A stretch of 64,000 nt of DNA from JABMNT01 sp048262655 (GCA_048262655.1 JBLXEY010000002.1:186001-250000); one strand, 5' to 3'. Positions 1 to 9,782 are shown, counted from the stretch's first letter. Notes: generated from the sequence alone by a model not told the origin. Program-made: numbers and translations.

Positions 1-513
1 CGGTGACGACCCGGTCGAGCGTTGAGCCTTCTCGACTTTTGGAGATGGGTTTGTGCCGGACGGCAAAATTAGCGAGTTGCCGACGTGGATGACATAAGGC
101 GGTTTCAGTCCGTTAATGCGCGCCAGTTCAAAGGCATTTACATCATAGGCGTTGGCGATCCCGAACAGGGTGTCACCCCGGACAATTTTATGAGCCGTCC
201 CTCCGCGCGGGAGTTCAATGCGTTGCCCAATATGCAGAATGAACGGCGCGATTAGGCCGTTGGCCTCAATGATCGCACGCATTGGTACTTTATGACGCTT
301 GGAAAGCGCATAGACCGTATCGCCCTTCCCGACCATGACAGCAGATGCACTAACAAATCTGGCATCATTATTTTGTGTGACCTGAGGCGTTGCTCTGTTC
401 ACATCGCGAAGATTGGAGTCGCGCGGTGGCCATTCTGCGTAACCGCAGCCAGCCAGCACGCCAAGGGTCAACAAGCCGGCGAACAGATTTTTGATATGAT
501 AATGCGCGCTCAT
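1..513 (-). CDS. NlpD-like LysM lipoprotein (3' end outside window)
   Basis: The first 171 residues of an outer-membrane lipoprotein are visible. A short signal peptide ends in the lipobox L-A-G-C with the lipidated Cys at about residue 23. Two LysM peptidoglycan-binding domains follow, at roughly residues 60-105 and 112-157, each with the GDT..A and IG..I/L.LP pattern. The reading frame is open to the window edge, where NlpD family members continue into an M23 (LytM) domain that activates septal amidases. It lies downstream of surE and pcm, the usual nlpD position. Since the M23 part is not visible, another LysM lipoprotein remains possible. Confidence 0.8.
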   Translation of the reverse strand, partial: MSAHYHIKNLFAGLLTLGVLAGCGYAEWPPRDSNLRDVNRATPQVTQNNDARFVSASAVMVGKGDTVYALSKRHKVPMRAIIEANGLIAPFILHIGQRIELPRGGTAHKIVRGDTLFGIANAYDVNAFELARINGLKPPYVIHVGNSLILPSGTNPSPKVEKAQRSTGSSP

Positions 514-580
514 AATCGGAATTATCCCTAAGGAGAGGCCTTGTCGCAACGTTAGATCCTTATCGACAACGGTATTCGTA

Positions 581-1219
581 TTACCTTTCCGCAACACCGG
601 GCAATAAAGGTACGAAGCGCACAGCCCCCATATCCTCGGTTTCTGCGCCTTCTGCGGTTCGAATGACGCGTGTCAGGCGCTGATCATGTTCATCAACGCC
701 AATGGGAATAATCATAATGCCACCAACGGCAAGCTGTTCCAAAAGGACCAACGGGACGTCTTCTGCGGCAGCTGTGACGATGATTCGCTCAAAGGGCGCT
801 TGCTCTGGCCAACCTGCAGAGCCGTCGCCAATGATTGCGGTTATGTTTGTCAGGCCTAAATGCTGGAACCGTGATTCTGCTTCATCATGCAGTTGGGTGT
901 GGCGCTCAATCGAATAAATGCGTCGACACAGTGGCGCCAGTACGGCCGTTTGGTAGCCAGAACCGGTCCCAATCTCCAGTACCTTTGTCCGATCGGTGAC
1001 ATCAAGTGCCTGGGTCATTAAACCCACAACCAATGGCTGACTTATTGTCTGGTGACGACCAATGGGCAAGGCAACATTTTCATAGGCGCGCGGCTTAAAG
1101 GGTTCGGACAGAAAGATATCACGCGGAACTCCCGCGATGGCAGACAGGACACGGGGGTCCGAAACGCCTTGCTGCTGAAGCTCGGCAATTAACGGGCCTA
1201 TGCGGTCGTCCCTGTTCAC
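581..1219 (-). CDS. pcm: Protein-L-isoaspartate O-methyltransferase
   Basis: This 212-residue enzyme transfers methyl from S-adenosylmethionine to L-isoaspartyl residues in damaged proteins. The SAM-binding motif I (VLEIGTGSGYQT) lies near residue 80, preceded by the family's SQP segment. The length matches bacterial Pcm. The GTG start overlaps the surE stop (GTGA), so the two genes are translationally coupled, as in many proteobacteria. A second, more divergent pcm-like gene lies at 24854-25519. Confidence 0.93.
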   Translation of the reverse strand: MNRDDRIGPLIAELQQQGVSDPRVLSAIAGVPRDIFLSEPFKPRAYENVALPIGRHQTISQPLVVGLMTQALDVTDRTKVLEIGTGSGYQTAVLAPLCRRIYSIERHTQLHDEAESRFQHLGLTNITAIIGDGSAGWPEQAPFERIIVTAAAEDVPLVLLEQLAVGGIMIIPIGVDEHDQRLTRVIRTAEGAETEDMGAVRFVPLLPGVAER

Positions 1220-1983
1220 TTAAAGGTAGCTTTCAGTTTTTTAAGTGTCGCTGCATGTGTCAGATCAAGGCTCAGGGGAGTGAGAGAAATGGCGCCGCGG
1301 ATAACGGCTTCCAGGTCGGTCCCTTTTGCGGCCCTGTCCTCTTCCCGCTGAGGGCCGATCCAGTAATACCGTTCGCCTCTGGGGTCGGTGCCAGGCGTCA
1401 GCTCGCCACCGATTTTTCGACGCCCCTGGCGAACGACTTCGATACCGGTAACGGCATTCGAATTGACGGGTGGAAAGTTAACATTCATCAAAATGTTCTC
1501 AGGCCAATCGGTTTTCATTAATTGTTTCATGACGCGCGGCAGCCATTTCTCTGCTGTCGCCCAGTGCACGGTCCGCGTATCTGAATACACCTGACTGAAG
1601 GCAATTGAGCGGACCCCTAACAGCGCGCCTTCCATGGCGGCCGCGACGGTGCCCGAATACGTCACATCTTCACCAATGTTTCCACCCTTGTTGATACCCG
1701 ACAAGACAAAGTCTGGGCGACAGTCTTTCATCACCTCTGAAATACCCAGAAGAACGCTGTCTGTCGGCGTGCCATCAACGGCAAAGCGACGCTTGGAAAT
1801 TTTCCGAATACGCAGCGGCTGTCGCAAAGTCAGGGAATGACTTGTCGCGCTTTGCTCGGTTTCCGGGGCTACGACCCAAACGTCTTTGACCAATGGCTTG
1901 ATTGCGCGCTCAAGGATTTTCAGGCCCGGTGCCGAAATGCCGTCATCATTGGATAATAGGACGCGAGCATCTTTCAGGTTCAT
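1216..1983 (-). CDS. surE: 5'/3'-nucleotidase SurE
   Basis: The start is placed at the ATG at 1983 (MNLKDARVLLSNDDG), five nt past the serS stop codon. This gives 255 residues, the usual SurE length; a longer frame running back into serS is unlikely. The metal-binding motif LLSNDDG is at the N-terminus, and the conserved SGIN.G.N.GEDVTYSGTVAAAMEG segment lies near residues 85-110. SurE is a metal-dependent phosphatase of nucleoside monophosphates linked to stationary survival. It is coupled to serS upstream and pcm downstream. Confidence 0.95.
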   Translation of the reverse strand: MNLKDARVLLSNDDGISAPGLKILERAIKPLVKDVWVVAPETEQSATSHSLTLRQPLRIRKISKRRFAVDGTPTDSVLLGISEVMKDCRPDFVLSGINKGGNIGEDVTYSGTVAAAMEGALLGVRSIAFSQVYSDTRTVHWATAEKWLPRVMKQLMKTDWPENILMNVNFPPVNSNAVTGIEVVRQGRRKIGGELTPGTDPRGERYYWIGPQREEDRAAKGTDLEAVIRGAISLTPLSLDLTHAATLKKLKATFK

Positions 1984-1987
1984 CAGG

Positions 1988-3268
1988 TCAGCCTTTATCT
2001 GGGCCGATAACCTCAAGCCCTCCCATGTAAGGACGCAAGACCTCGGGGACAACGATAGAGCCGTCCGCCTGTTGATAGTTTTCGAGCACAGCAATTAAGG
2101 TGCGGCCAATCGCTAAACCAGATCCGTTAAGCGTATGAACAAACTTTAATTCTTTTTCGCCTTTCTCTCGATATCTGGCCTTCATTCGGCGTGCTTGAAA
2201 GTCACCACAGTTAGAGCAGGACGAAATTTCGCGATAGGCGTTCTGTCCGGGTAACCAGACTTCAATATCAAACGTCTTGCGGGCACCAAACCCCATATCA
2301 CCGGTTGAGAGAATTACCGTGCGGAATGGGAGGTTCAGGCGTTTCAAGACTTCCTCTGCACAGCCCGTCATGCGTTCCAGTTCGGCTTCGGAGTCCTCTG
2401 CTTTCGTAACCGCGACCATTTCCACTTTACTGAATTGGTGTTGGCGGATCATCCCTCGGGTATCGCGGCCAGCGGCTCCTGCTTCAGATCTGAAACACCA
2501 GGTCATCGCCGTGTATCGACGTGGTAGATAATCATCATCCAGAATGTGGCCGGCAACAATATTGGTCAATGGGACTTCAGCCGTTGGGATCAGCCAATAG
2601 CCATCTTCGGTTTTGAAAAGATCTTCGCCAAACTTTGGTAACTGGCCTGTACCATACATGGTCGTATCGTTGACCAAAGCCGGCGGATTAACTTCCGTAT
2701 ATCCATGCTCATCTGTTTGCAGGTTCAGCATAAAGTTTCCAAGGGCGCGTTCCAAACGTGCCAAGGCACCAGATAGGAGAACGAAACGGGCACCGGATAA
2801 TTTCGCCGCCGTTTCAAAGTCCATCATGCCCAGTGTTTCACCCAGATCGAAGTGCTCTTTGGGTTCAAACTCAAAACTCGGCACTTCACCCCAAGTCCGG
2901 ACTTCGACATTATCTGACTCATCTTTTCCAACGGGGACGTCATCAAAGGGAAGGTTCGGAATGGCGGACAAGACCAGCTCAAGATCGGTCGTCGCAACGG
3001 ATTGTTCAGCCTCTGCATCGGCTTGTGCCTGCTTTGATTGAGACACCTGCGCAATAATTTCAGAAGCATCCTCACCCTTCGCTTTGGCCATTCCGATTTG
3101 TTTGGACAAAGCGTTACGTTCGGTTTGAATTTCCTGGGCGCGGGCTTGCGCATTACGCCGCTTTTCGTCAAGGGCCAAGACCATTGCCGAGTGGGACTCG
3201 ACGCCACGTTTCGCCAATCCGGCATCGAAGGCATCGGGGTTTTCACGAATCCATTTAATATCAAACAT
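1988..3268 (-). CDS. serS: Seryl-tRNA synthetase
   Basis: This is a 426-residue class II synthetase that charges tRNA-Ser (and tRNA-Sec where present). The N-terminal 100 residues form the long antiparallel coiled coil that grips the tRNA variable arm. Motif 2 (FRSEAGAAGRDTRG) and motif 3 (GSGLAIGRTLIAVLENYQ) are intact. It is the first gene of a serS-surE-pcm-nlpD run with overlaps or very short gaps. Confidence 0.97.
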   Translation of the reverse strand: MFDIKWIRENPDAFDAGLAKRGVESHSAMVLALDEKRRNAQARAQEIQTERNALSKQIGMAKAKGEDASEIIAQVSQSKQAQADAEAEQSVATTDLELVLSAIPNLPFDDVPVGKDESDNVEVRTWGEVPSFEFEPKEHFDLGETLGMMDFETAAKLSGARFVLLSGALARLERALGNFMLNLQTDEHGYTEVNPPALVNDTTMYGTGQLPKFGEDLFKTEDGYWLIPTAEVPLTNIVAGHILDDDYLPRRYTAMTWCFRSEAGAAGRDTRGMIRQHQFSKVEMVAVTKAEDSEAELERMTGCAEEVLKRLNLPFRTVILSTGDMGFGARKTFDIEVWLPGQNAYREISSCSNCGDFQARRMKARYREKGEKELKFVHTLNGSGLAIGRTLIAVLENYQQADGSIVVPEVLRPYMGGLEVIGPDKG

Positions 3269-3383
3269 CTGAGGACGGTGTCCTTAATCGTATATTGTGA
3301 GTACTTCGGGGATTTATAAGAGAATAAATCAGGCGATAAAAGAGACTGTTATCATGAAAATCTTGTTAACATCTTTAGATGTG

Positions 3384-4370
3384 TTACGGACCTTCAGAAT
3401 CAGATGGGTCAACCTTCGGTGATTTCTTCAATTTGTCAGCCCGATCCGGTTCGGATTCCAGATCGTAGTCATCTTCAAATTCATTTTCATCAAAGGTATT
3501 GGGTTTGGATGCCTCTTCTGATTCCGCGTCTGAGGCATCAGGACTTTCGGCCTTATCCTCATCATCCTCATCATCCTCGTCATCCTCTTCTTCAGCGTTT
3601 TCTTCTTTTCGTTTCTTTTCGATCAAGCGAACAGAAATGATGGAGATTTCGTAAAGCAGGATGGTTGGTAAAGCCAAGCCAATTTGGCTGATAGGATCAG
3701 GTGGCGTTAATACCGCAGCGGCTATAAAGGCAAGGACAATGGCGTATCTCCGCTTATCTGCCAAACCCTTTGACGTCACGATTCCAACTTTGCCCAACAA
3801 TGTCATGACGACAGGCAGTTCAAAACATATCCCGAAAGCGAAAATTAATTGCATGACGAGCGACAGGTACTCGTTGACTTTTGCTTCCAACTGTATCGGC
3901 ATCGCACCGGCACCGCCGGAAGATTCAAAACTTAGGAAGAACTGCCACGCAACAGGTAGAATGTAGTAATAAACCAGCGCTCCACCCAGAAAGAACAAAA
4001 CGGGTGTCGCAATAAGAAACGGCAGGAAAGCTGACTTTTCATGTTTGTAAAGGCCGGGCGCAACGAACATCCAAAGCTGGATCGCGATAAAGGGGAAAGA
4101 AATGAAAATCGCAGCAAAAAACGAAACTTTTATATAAGTGAAAAAGGCTTCATGCAAAGCCGTAAAGATCAGCCGCCGGTCCCTGCCCGACTCTTCCATA
4201 ATATCGGCAAGCGGTTGCACCAAAAACCCATATAAATGCTCAGCGAAATAATAGGAAATGAAAAACAGTAGGATGACGCTCAACGCAGACCAAATCAGGC
4301 GCTGGCGCAGCTCGATCAAATGATCAAGCAGAGGCATTTTCGCTTCTTCCACTGATTCCGTATCTGACAC
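3384..4370 (-). CDS. tatC: Sec-independent translocase subunit TatC with acidic tail
   Basis: This is the multi-spanning inner-membrane receptor for twin-arginine signal peptides. The N-terminal MPLLDHLIELRQRL motif, the FxxYIKVSFF segment and six hydrophobic segments occupy about residues 10-250. At 328 residues it is roughly 70 longer than typical TatC because of a very acidic, low-complexity C-terminal tail (Glu/Asp runs from about residue 255). It is last in tatA-tatB-tatC, starting five nt after the tatB stop. Confidence 0.95.
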   Translation of the reverse strand: MSDTESVEEAKMPLLDHLIELRQRLIWSALSVILLFFISYYFAEHLYGFLVQPLADIMEESGRDRRLIFTALHEAFFTYIKVSFFAAIFISFPFIAIQLWMFVAPGLYKHEKSAFLPFLIATPVLFFLGGALVYYYILPVAWQFFLSFESSGGAGAMPIQLEAKVNEYLSLVMQLIFAFGICFELPVVMTLLGKVGIVTSKGLADKRRYAIVLAFIAAAVLTPPDPISQIGLALPTILLYEISIISVRLIEKKRKEENAEEEDDEDDEDDEDKAESPDASDAESEEASKPNTFDENEFEDDYDLESEPDRADKLKKSPKVDPSDSEGP

Positions 4371-4375
4371 TTCGG

Positions 4376-4816
4376 CTATCCGGTTGCTTTTGGAGTTGGC
4401 TCGGGTGAAGGAGACGCGCTGACTTCTTCTTCCGCGGAGGCTGGCTCTTCGTTGACTGTTTCTTTTGATGTTGCCGGAGGCTCTATGGTGTTCATTGCCT
4501 TGGCAGAGTCCTCAATTGCACTCTGTACATCGCTCATATCCATGCTATCGCCCAAGGAACCCGTGGGGTCCAGCGTTTCCTTAACCTCTTTATCCAAATC
4601 CATATGGGCGATTTTATTGGCTTCTTTGCGTATGTCGTCCAGCTCAACTTCACGAGCAACTTCATCAATCCCGTTTTGGAAATCCCGGGCCATACCCTTG
4701 GCCTTGCGAACATAGGACATGACAGTTTTGAGTGTGCGTGGCAGATCGCGAGGGCCGACAACAATGATGGCCAACACCGCAACAATAAATAATTCCTGCC
4801 ATCCGATATCGAACAT
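4376..4816 (-). CDS. tatB: Sec-independent translocase subunit TatB
   Basis: The protein has 146 residues. One N-terminal membrane helix (MFDIGWQELFIVAVLAIIVVGPRDLP) has the conserved Glu8 and the GP hinge of TatB, followed by an amphipathic helix and a variable acidic, Pro/Ser-rich tail. TatB works with TatC in recognising Tat substrates. It lies between tatA and tatC on the same strand. Confidence 0.95.
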   Translation of the reverse strand: MFDIGWQELFIVAVLAIIVVGPRDLPRTLKTVMSYVRKAKGMARDFQNGIDEVAREVELDDIRKEANKIAHMDLDKEVKETLDPTGSLGDSMDMSDVQSAIEDSAKAMNTIEPPATSKETVNEEPASAEEEVSASPSPEPTPKATG

Positions 4817-4907
4817 GGCGGACCTAAACTCCAGACAAGAGGCGCAAAGAAAATAAAGAAACCCGATAGGGATGATGCAACGGGATAAACATCCCCTACA
4901 TCAACGG

Positions 4908-5147
4908 CTAGCTCGCAGCCTTATCTTTATCCGTGGCCTTATCTTCCTCGTCGGAAGCCTCAGACTTCAGGGACTTTGGGTCTTCCGCTGTAACGGCTTC
5001 GCCTTCTTCCTCTTTCATGCCTTTTTTAAACGACTTCAGGCCTTTGCCAAAATCACCCATAAGCCGGGAAATCTTTCCGCCTCCGCCAAAAAGCACAAGA
5101 ACGACGACCAAAACGATCAGCCAGTGCCAAATACTAAATGCACCCAT
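4908..5147 (-). CDS. tatA: Sec-independent translocase subunit TatA
   Basis: This 79-residue protein has an N-terminal membrane helix (MGAFSIWHWLIVLVVVLVLFGGGGKIS). It is followed by the amphipathic helix LMGDFGKGLKSFKKGMKE and an acidic tail. It oligomerises to form the Tat pore. The FGxGKI hinge is present with an extra glycine run. It is the first tat gene, 91 nt upstream of tatB. Confidence 0.95.
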   Translation of the reverse strand: MGAFSIWHWLIVLVVVLVLFGGGGKISRLMGDFGKGLKSFKKGMKEEEGEAVTAEDPKSLKSEASDEEDKATDKDKAAS

Positions 5148-5348
5148 ACTCTTTTTTCCGTTTTCACCATAGAATTAAAGTTGCCGGATCATGGCAGATT
5201 GCTTCGGTGGGAGCAATGCATGCTGTAGCTTAAATTTGGTGCAATCTTTCATCCCGATCACATAAACAGATGGGATGTTTTCGTGTTTATCGATGCGTTT
5301 GCAAGCCAAGGGACGGCGATTGACCCGCCGCTAGAACGCCATCGAGCC

Positions 5349-6068
5349 CTACTCTTCTTCCGGATCAAGGGGATCTGGTTGCTCTATTGATTCTTCCATA
5401 ATCGATTCCGGCGGTAATTCTGCGGCATCTTCATCAGCCAGAACCAGTTGCATTTCTTCTGTCACTTCTGTCTCTGCTGCCAGCCCGCTGCCTTTTGCGC
5501 CAACGGAACCTCTAGACGCATAAGCGTTGATCGCCGGGCCAGATTCAAGCAGACCAGCCGCTTTCAGGTCTTCCATGCCGGGAAGGTCGCGGATATCGTT
5601 GAGCCCGAAATGATCCAGAAACTCATCCGTCGTTCCCCAAGTAACAGGTCGACCCGGTGTCTGGCGGCGGCCTCGGGGTTTAATCCAGCCAGCTTCAAAC
5701 AACACATCAAGTGTTCCCTTGGATAAGCTCACCCCTCTAATTTCTTCAATCTCGGCGCGGGTTACGGGCTGATGATAGGCACAGATGGCAAGTGTTTCAA
5801 TGGCAGCTCTTGATGGGGCACGCCCGATTTCAACCTCTTTATTGAGCAGAGACGAAATGTCTTCAGCCGTTCGAAACGCCCAGGACTTTCCGGCACGGAT
5901 CAAATTAACACCGCGGTTTTCGTACTGCGTCTGTAATTCGGTCATCAAGGGCGCAAGTTCGGTCCCCTCCGGCAAGCGTCCCATAAGGCTTCTTTCCGAC
6001 ACAGGTTCTGACGACGCGAACAGGTACGCCTCAATTATGCGGAGGTTTTGCGGGTCTAGTTCACTCAT
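5349..6068 (-). CDS. scpB: Segregation and condensation protein B
   Basis: The protein has 239 residues with two winged-helix units (residues about 10-90 and 95-170), including the typical RGVSLSKGTLDVLFEAGWI segment. A low-complexity acidic tail follows. ScpB dimers join ScpA and the SMC ATPase in chromosome condensation. Its start codon overlaps the scpA stop (ATGA). Confidence 0.93.
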   Translation of the reverse strand: MSELDPQNLRIIEAYLFASSEPVSERSLMGRLPEGTELAPLMTELQTQYENRGVNLIRAGKSWAFRTAEDISSLLNKEVEIGRAPSRAAIETLAICAYHQPVTRAEIEEIRGVSLSKGTLDVLFEAGWIKPRGRRQTPGRPVTWGTTDEFLDHFGLNDIRDLPGMEDLKAAGLLESGPAINAYASRGSVGAKGSGLAAETEVTEEMQLVLADEDAAELPPESIMEESIEQPDPLDPEEE

Positions 6069-6925
6069 TGGTCTTCGTCTTCATTAATCTGATCGGAATT
6101 TTCCGTATTTTGGGTGTCATCGTTAGCAGGTTCGTTTTTTCGAGTGCCCGGTTTAATCTGGATCGCGCCATAGGTCTCGGACTGGCGGACTGTTAACCGT
6201 CCCTCTTTTGCTAACTCGAGGCTGGCAGCAAACGTGGATGCAACTGCAGACCGAATAAGCAGACCGTCTTTAAGGCCTTCGGGCAGAAAACTCCACAAGT
6301 TTTGCCACGCTGGTATAGGCCCCAAGAGCTTTCTCAGTCGTTGCAGGGCGTCCTCAACAGTATAGATTTCAAATGACGCAATTTGCATGGCACTCGTCCC
6401 TTCCTTGCGTCGCTTTTGATCCCCATAGGCCTTTAACAGCTCAAACAGGGATAGTTCGTAGATTGTATTGATGCTTGTCTTGAACTTTTCCGGCTCGCCG
6501 CGTTTGAAGAAGTCTTTACCCAAGCGCGACCGATTTATCAGCTTTTCACCGGCGTCCTGCATGGCTTGCAGTCTACGCAATTGATATTGCAAGGCAGCGG
6601 CCATTTCATCGCCTGTCGGTTCGTCCTCATCGCCCATATCAGGGAGCAGCATTTTAGACTTCAGAAAAGCCAGCCAAGCCGCCATTACCAGATAATCTGC
6701 CGCCAATTCCAGATTTTGTTTTCGAGCTTCTTCGACGAACTGCAGATATTGATTGGCGAGGGCAAGAATGGAAATATGAGCCAGATCGACTTTTTGGTTT
6801 CTGGCCATTCCCAGAAGCACATCAATGGGGCCTTCGTACCCTTCAAGGTCAACAACGAAGGCATTGTCGCCGGAAGGCGTCTCGAAGACCTGTCCGTCTT
6901 CAAAGTCGTCTGTCGTATCCATCAA
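6065..6925 (-). CDS. scpA: Segregation and condensation protein A
   Basis: This 286-residue kleisin bridges the SMC heads. The typical opening VDLEGYEGPIDVLLGMARNQKVDL and the later AADYLVMAAWLAFLKSKMLLP segment identify it. The C-terminal tail is Asn/Asp-rich. It lies between the M50 protease gene and scpB, and translational coupling to scpB is evident from the 4-nt overlap. Confidence 0.94.
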   Translation of the reverse strand: MMDTTDDFEDGQVFETPSGDNAFVVDLEGYEGPIDVLLGMARNQKVDLAHISILALANQYLQFVEEARKQNLELAADYLVMAAWLAFLKSKMLLPDMGDEDEPTGDEMAAALQYQLRRLQAMQDAGEKLINRSRLGKDFFKRGEPEKFKTSINTIYELSLFELLKAYGDQKRRKEGTSAMQIASFEIYTVEDALQRLRKLLGPIPAWQNLWSFLPEGLKDGLLIRSAVASTFAASLELAKEGRLTVRQSETYGAIQIKPGTRKNEPANDDTQNTENSDQINEDEDQ

Positions 6926-6950
6926 ATGACCTTCAAAGTCCTAAGAAACA

Positions 6951-7652
6951 TCACATAAATCCGAATGCTGTAAGAAAGACTCTCATCAGAAATTCGGTCG
7001 GAATGCCGACCAGCCAATGAAAGATATTCAAGTCGACACCGATTTGCTCGCCTAAATACGGCAGTAAAAAGAACGCTGCCAGCAAAATAATAAATCCTGC
7101 GCGTTCAAGGCGCGCAAATTGAATGGCAAAAGGTGCGGGTAAGAGCCCAACAGCGACGCGACCACCATCAAGCGGCGGTAAAGGAATCATATTAAAGACG
7201 CACAAAAGCAGATTGATTCTAAGTGCATTCAACAGGTTCAACGTGACCCATTCCCGAAAATCGCCCTCCAGATATCCAGCAGGATGTATCAATGCGGTCG
7301 CAATAGCCGCAATCAACAGGTTGCTACCCGGACCTGCCAGCGCAACCAGGATCATATCGCGGCGAGGTTTGTATAAGCGTCCAAAGTTGACAGGGACCGG
7401 TTTTGCAAAACCAAACATCATCCGACCGCCAGACCCGATTAAAAGTAACGCGGGCAACAGAATGGTTCCAACTGGGTCAATATGTTTGAGCGGATTAAAT
7501 GTAACACGCCCCTGTTGATAGGCGGTATCATCGCCCAATCGCCATGCGACCCAACCATGTGCCGCTTCATGAAGCGTAATGGCGATGAGCACCGGAATGA
7601 CCCAGATTGACGCGGTGTAGCCTATAGCCGTTAGGTCCATGCCCATAAACAT
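6951..7652 (-). CDS. Site-2-protease-family (M50) membrane metalloprotease
   Basis: The protein has 233 residues with about six membrane segments. The zinc motif HEAAH lies at residues 28-32, and the second metal ligand lies in the PLPPLDGGR motif near residue 160. It belongs to the small rhomboid-like M50 group with no PDZ domain, often found beside scpA in alphaproteobacteria. Its substrate is unknown. The start codon directly abuts the nagZ stop. Confidence 0.9.
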   Translation of the reverse strand: MFMGMDLTAIGYTASIWVIPVLIAITLHEAAHGWVAWRLGDDTAYQQGRVTFNPLKHIDPVGTILLPALLLIGSGGRMMFGFAKPVPVNFGRLYKPRRDMILVALAGPGSNLLIAAIATALIHPAGYLEGDFREWVTLNLLNALRINLLLCVFNMIPLPPLDGGRVAVGLLPAPFAIQFARLERAGFIILLAAFFLLPYLGEQIGVDLNIFHWLVGIPTEFLMRVFLTAFGFM

Positions 7653-8699
7653 TTAAAAACGTCCACCCGACAAGGTGTTTAAGCGGGCCAACGCGCTCTC
7701 CAGATCAAACGCATCTGGTGATTGTGCTTGCAGGCGCATTTGTTCGCCGTGTTCGATGCGGGCATTTGCGGCGGCACTCATGGCGCCGGTATTGGCCGCC
7801 ACATCGAGCATTTCTTCCATCTTGCCATTGCAATGCAAGGCAATATCACACCCGGCTTCAATGGCCCGCAAGGTACGTTCACCAATTGATCCAGACAAGG
7901 CGTTCATGCTGACATCGTCGGACAATAGTATTCCGTCATATTTAAAGTCTGTTCGGATAAGATCATTCAAAATAATTGACGAATGAGTGGCGGGGTTATC
8001 CGGATCTAGCGCGTTATAGATCAAATGAGCCGTCATCGCCCAAGGCGTGTTCGCAAGAGCTTTAAAGGGGGCAAAATCCGTTTTATCTAGGAGGTCACGG
8101 GGCGCGACAACAACATCGAGAGATTTATGGCTGTCTTCCATACTGCGCCCATGTCCCGGAATATGCTTCATAACCGGTAAAACACCTCCTTCAAGTAGTC
8201 CATCACAGACCGCTTTGCCGAGTTCGGCCGTCTGCCCGGCATCAACGCCAAAAGCCCGATCTCCAATCACATCGTGGGCACCGGGCTGCGGAATGTCGAG
8301 CAGTGGAAGGCAATCTACTGTTATGCCCAACCGGAACAGTTCATGGGCAATTATGCGCGCATTTAGTTTAACCGCTTCATGGATATTATCCGGAGAATTA
8401 TTCGTGACCGCAGTGACTAAATCCCGGGCTGCTGGAGCTTTCCTCCAGTGGGGTGGGCCAAGGCGCTGCACCCGCCCTCCTTCCTGATCGATCAAGACCG
8501 GAGCATCGGCACGCCCAACGCAATCGCGCAAGTCAGTAACCAACTTTGAAACCTGACCCGGATGATCGCAATTTCGACTGAACAGGATGAAACCAATAGG
8601 GTCTGACTCGCGGAAAAAAGCCTTTTCCTGCTTGGAAAGCACGGTGCCTTCGCACCCGAAGATTGCAGCTCTTGGATATTGCTGCCCGATAGATGACAC
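7653..8699 (-). CDS. nagZ: Beta-N-acetylhexosaminidase (GH3)
   Basis: This 348-residue cytoplasmic enzyme removes N-acetylglucosamine from recycled muropeptides. The motif DQEGGRVQRL is near residue 68. KHIPGHGRSMEDSH, near residue 180, contains the catalytic His and Asp loop. The nucleophile Asp lies in LLSDDVSMNAL. It sits between a SPOR-domain gene and the M50 gene, the common alphaproteobacterial order. Confidence 0.93.
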   Translation of the reverse strand: MSSIGQQYPRAAIFGCEGTVLSKQEKAFFRESDPIGFILFSRNCDHPGQVSKLVTDLRDCVGRADAPVLIDQEGGRVQRLGPPHWRKAPAARDLVTAVTNNSPDNIHEAVKLNARIIAHELFRLGITVDCLPLLDIPQPGAHDVIGDRAFGVDAGQTAELGKAVCDGLLEGGVLPVMKHIPGHGRSMEDSHKSLDVVVAPRDLLDKTDFAPFKALANTPWAMTAHLIYNALDPDNPATHSSIILNDLIRTDFKYDGILLSDDVSMNALSGSIGERTLRAIEAGCDIALHCNGKMEEMLDVAANTGAMSAAANARIEHGEQMRLQAQSPDAFDLESALARLNTLSGGRF

Positions 8700-8729
8700 G
8701 ATTAAAATGACCCTAAATTTGTTTTGGCG

Positions 8730-9707
8730 CTATTTGCCGGGACGCACAACAAGGCAACCAATTTTGCGCTGCGCCAAAATTTTACACAGCGCTCTTGCTT
8801 CTTTGTCACCATCGAGCGGCCCGGCACGCAGGCGATAAAACACGCCCTTCGATCCTCCCAGATCAATTCTTGTTACACTTAAACCCAAATCGCCCAAAAT
8901 ATCCAGGTTTCCTCGACGCAACCGATCCCATTCTTTTCTGGCGGCTTCTGGCGTTCGCGCCGCGGCGAGCTGCACGCGGTACACTTTATTGCTCGGCGTA
9001 ACTGCAGGCGTTGCAGGTGGCGTAGCTGGCTGAGCAACGGCCTTTTGCACCGGTTTCGGGGGGACGGCTTTGGGTGCCGGAGCGACGGACGGGGTGGTCG
9101 CCGGCGCCGGCGCTACTTTGGATAACCGTGTCGGTCCCGTTTTCGGGATTTCCGGGACCTTGTTTGCTTGCTGGCTCAGGGCGTTCAATGATTTTGGAGC
9201 TGTCGGTGCAGCAGGTGCAGGTTCAGGCATCACAGCCGACGCGACGTCCGAAACAGAAGGTGTTTTTGCAATGGAGGGAGAAGGCACCTGCACGATTGCA
9301 GATTGAGGTTCTGGCGTGGTGGCTTTTTCAGCAGGCATTTCCATGGGCGTTTCTGGCGGTGGCAAAAGGCGCTCAACAGCAGCCCCGTTGGAGGCACCTC
9401 CCCCGCTCTGTATACGGTTGTAAACCAGCTTGTCACGATCCGGAACTTGCAGCCCACCGGGGTTTTCCGGGCGAACTTTAATCGGGCTGATATCGGCACG
9501 AATTACAGGAACTTCGTCCGAAGATCCTGCGAACAGGGTTAGCAGGCGCTCACCATAAAAAGCCCAGCCGCCCGCACCAACGAAGACAGCAACAATAACA
9601 AACAGAACCGTCTTTAGAGCACCCCCGCCGCGCCGTGCCTTTGGAGCGACAGATTCAAACTCTAGAGCGTCTGAAGCTGTGACTTTAATTCCAGACCTAT
9701 CGGCCAT
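8730..9707 (-). CDS. SPOR-domain membrane protein
   Basis: The protein has 325 residues. The N-terminus is cytoplasmic, followed by one membrane helix near residues 31-52 and a long Pro/Ala-rich periplasmic linker. The C-terminal SPOR domain (about residues 240-320) begins KVYRVQLAAARTPEAARKEWDRL. SPOR domains bind denuded glycan at the division septum, so a role in cell division or wall remodelling is inferred, consistent with nagZ downstream. Confidence 0.88.
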   Translation of the reverse strand: MADRSGIKVTASDALEFESVAPKARRGGGALKTVLFVIVAVFVGAGGWAFYGERLLTLFAGSSDEVPVIRADISPIKVRPENPGGLQVPDRDKLVYNRIQSGGGASNGAAVERLLPPPETPMEMPAEKATTPEPQSAIVQVPSPSIAKTPSVSDVASAVMPEPAPAAPTAPKSLNALSQQANKVPEIPKTGPTRLSKVAPAPATTPSVAPAPKAVPPKPVQKAVAQPATPPATPAVTPSNKVYRVQLAAARTPEAARKEWDRLRRGNLDILGDLGLSVTRIDLGGSKGVFYRLRAGPLDGDKEARALCKILAQRKIGCLVVRPGK

Positions 9708-9782
9708 TTAGTACATGCCTTTCCATGTTTCGCCTCTATTCGCGAATCACCGTATTATACCACTTTTTCCGGCTCACAAGAC

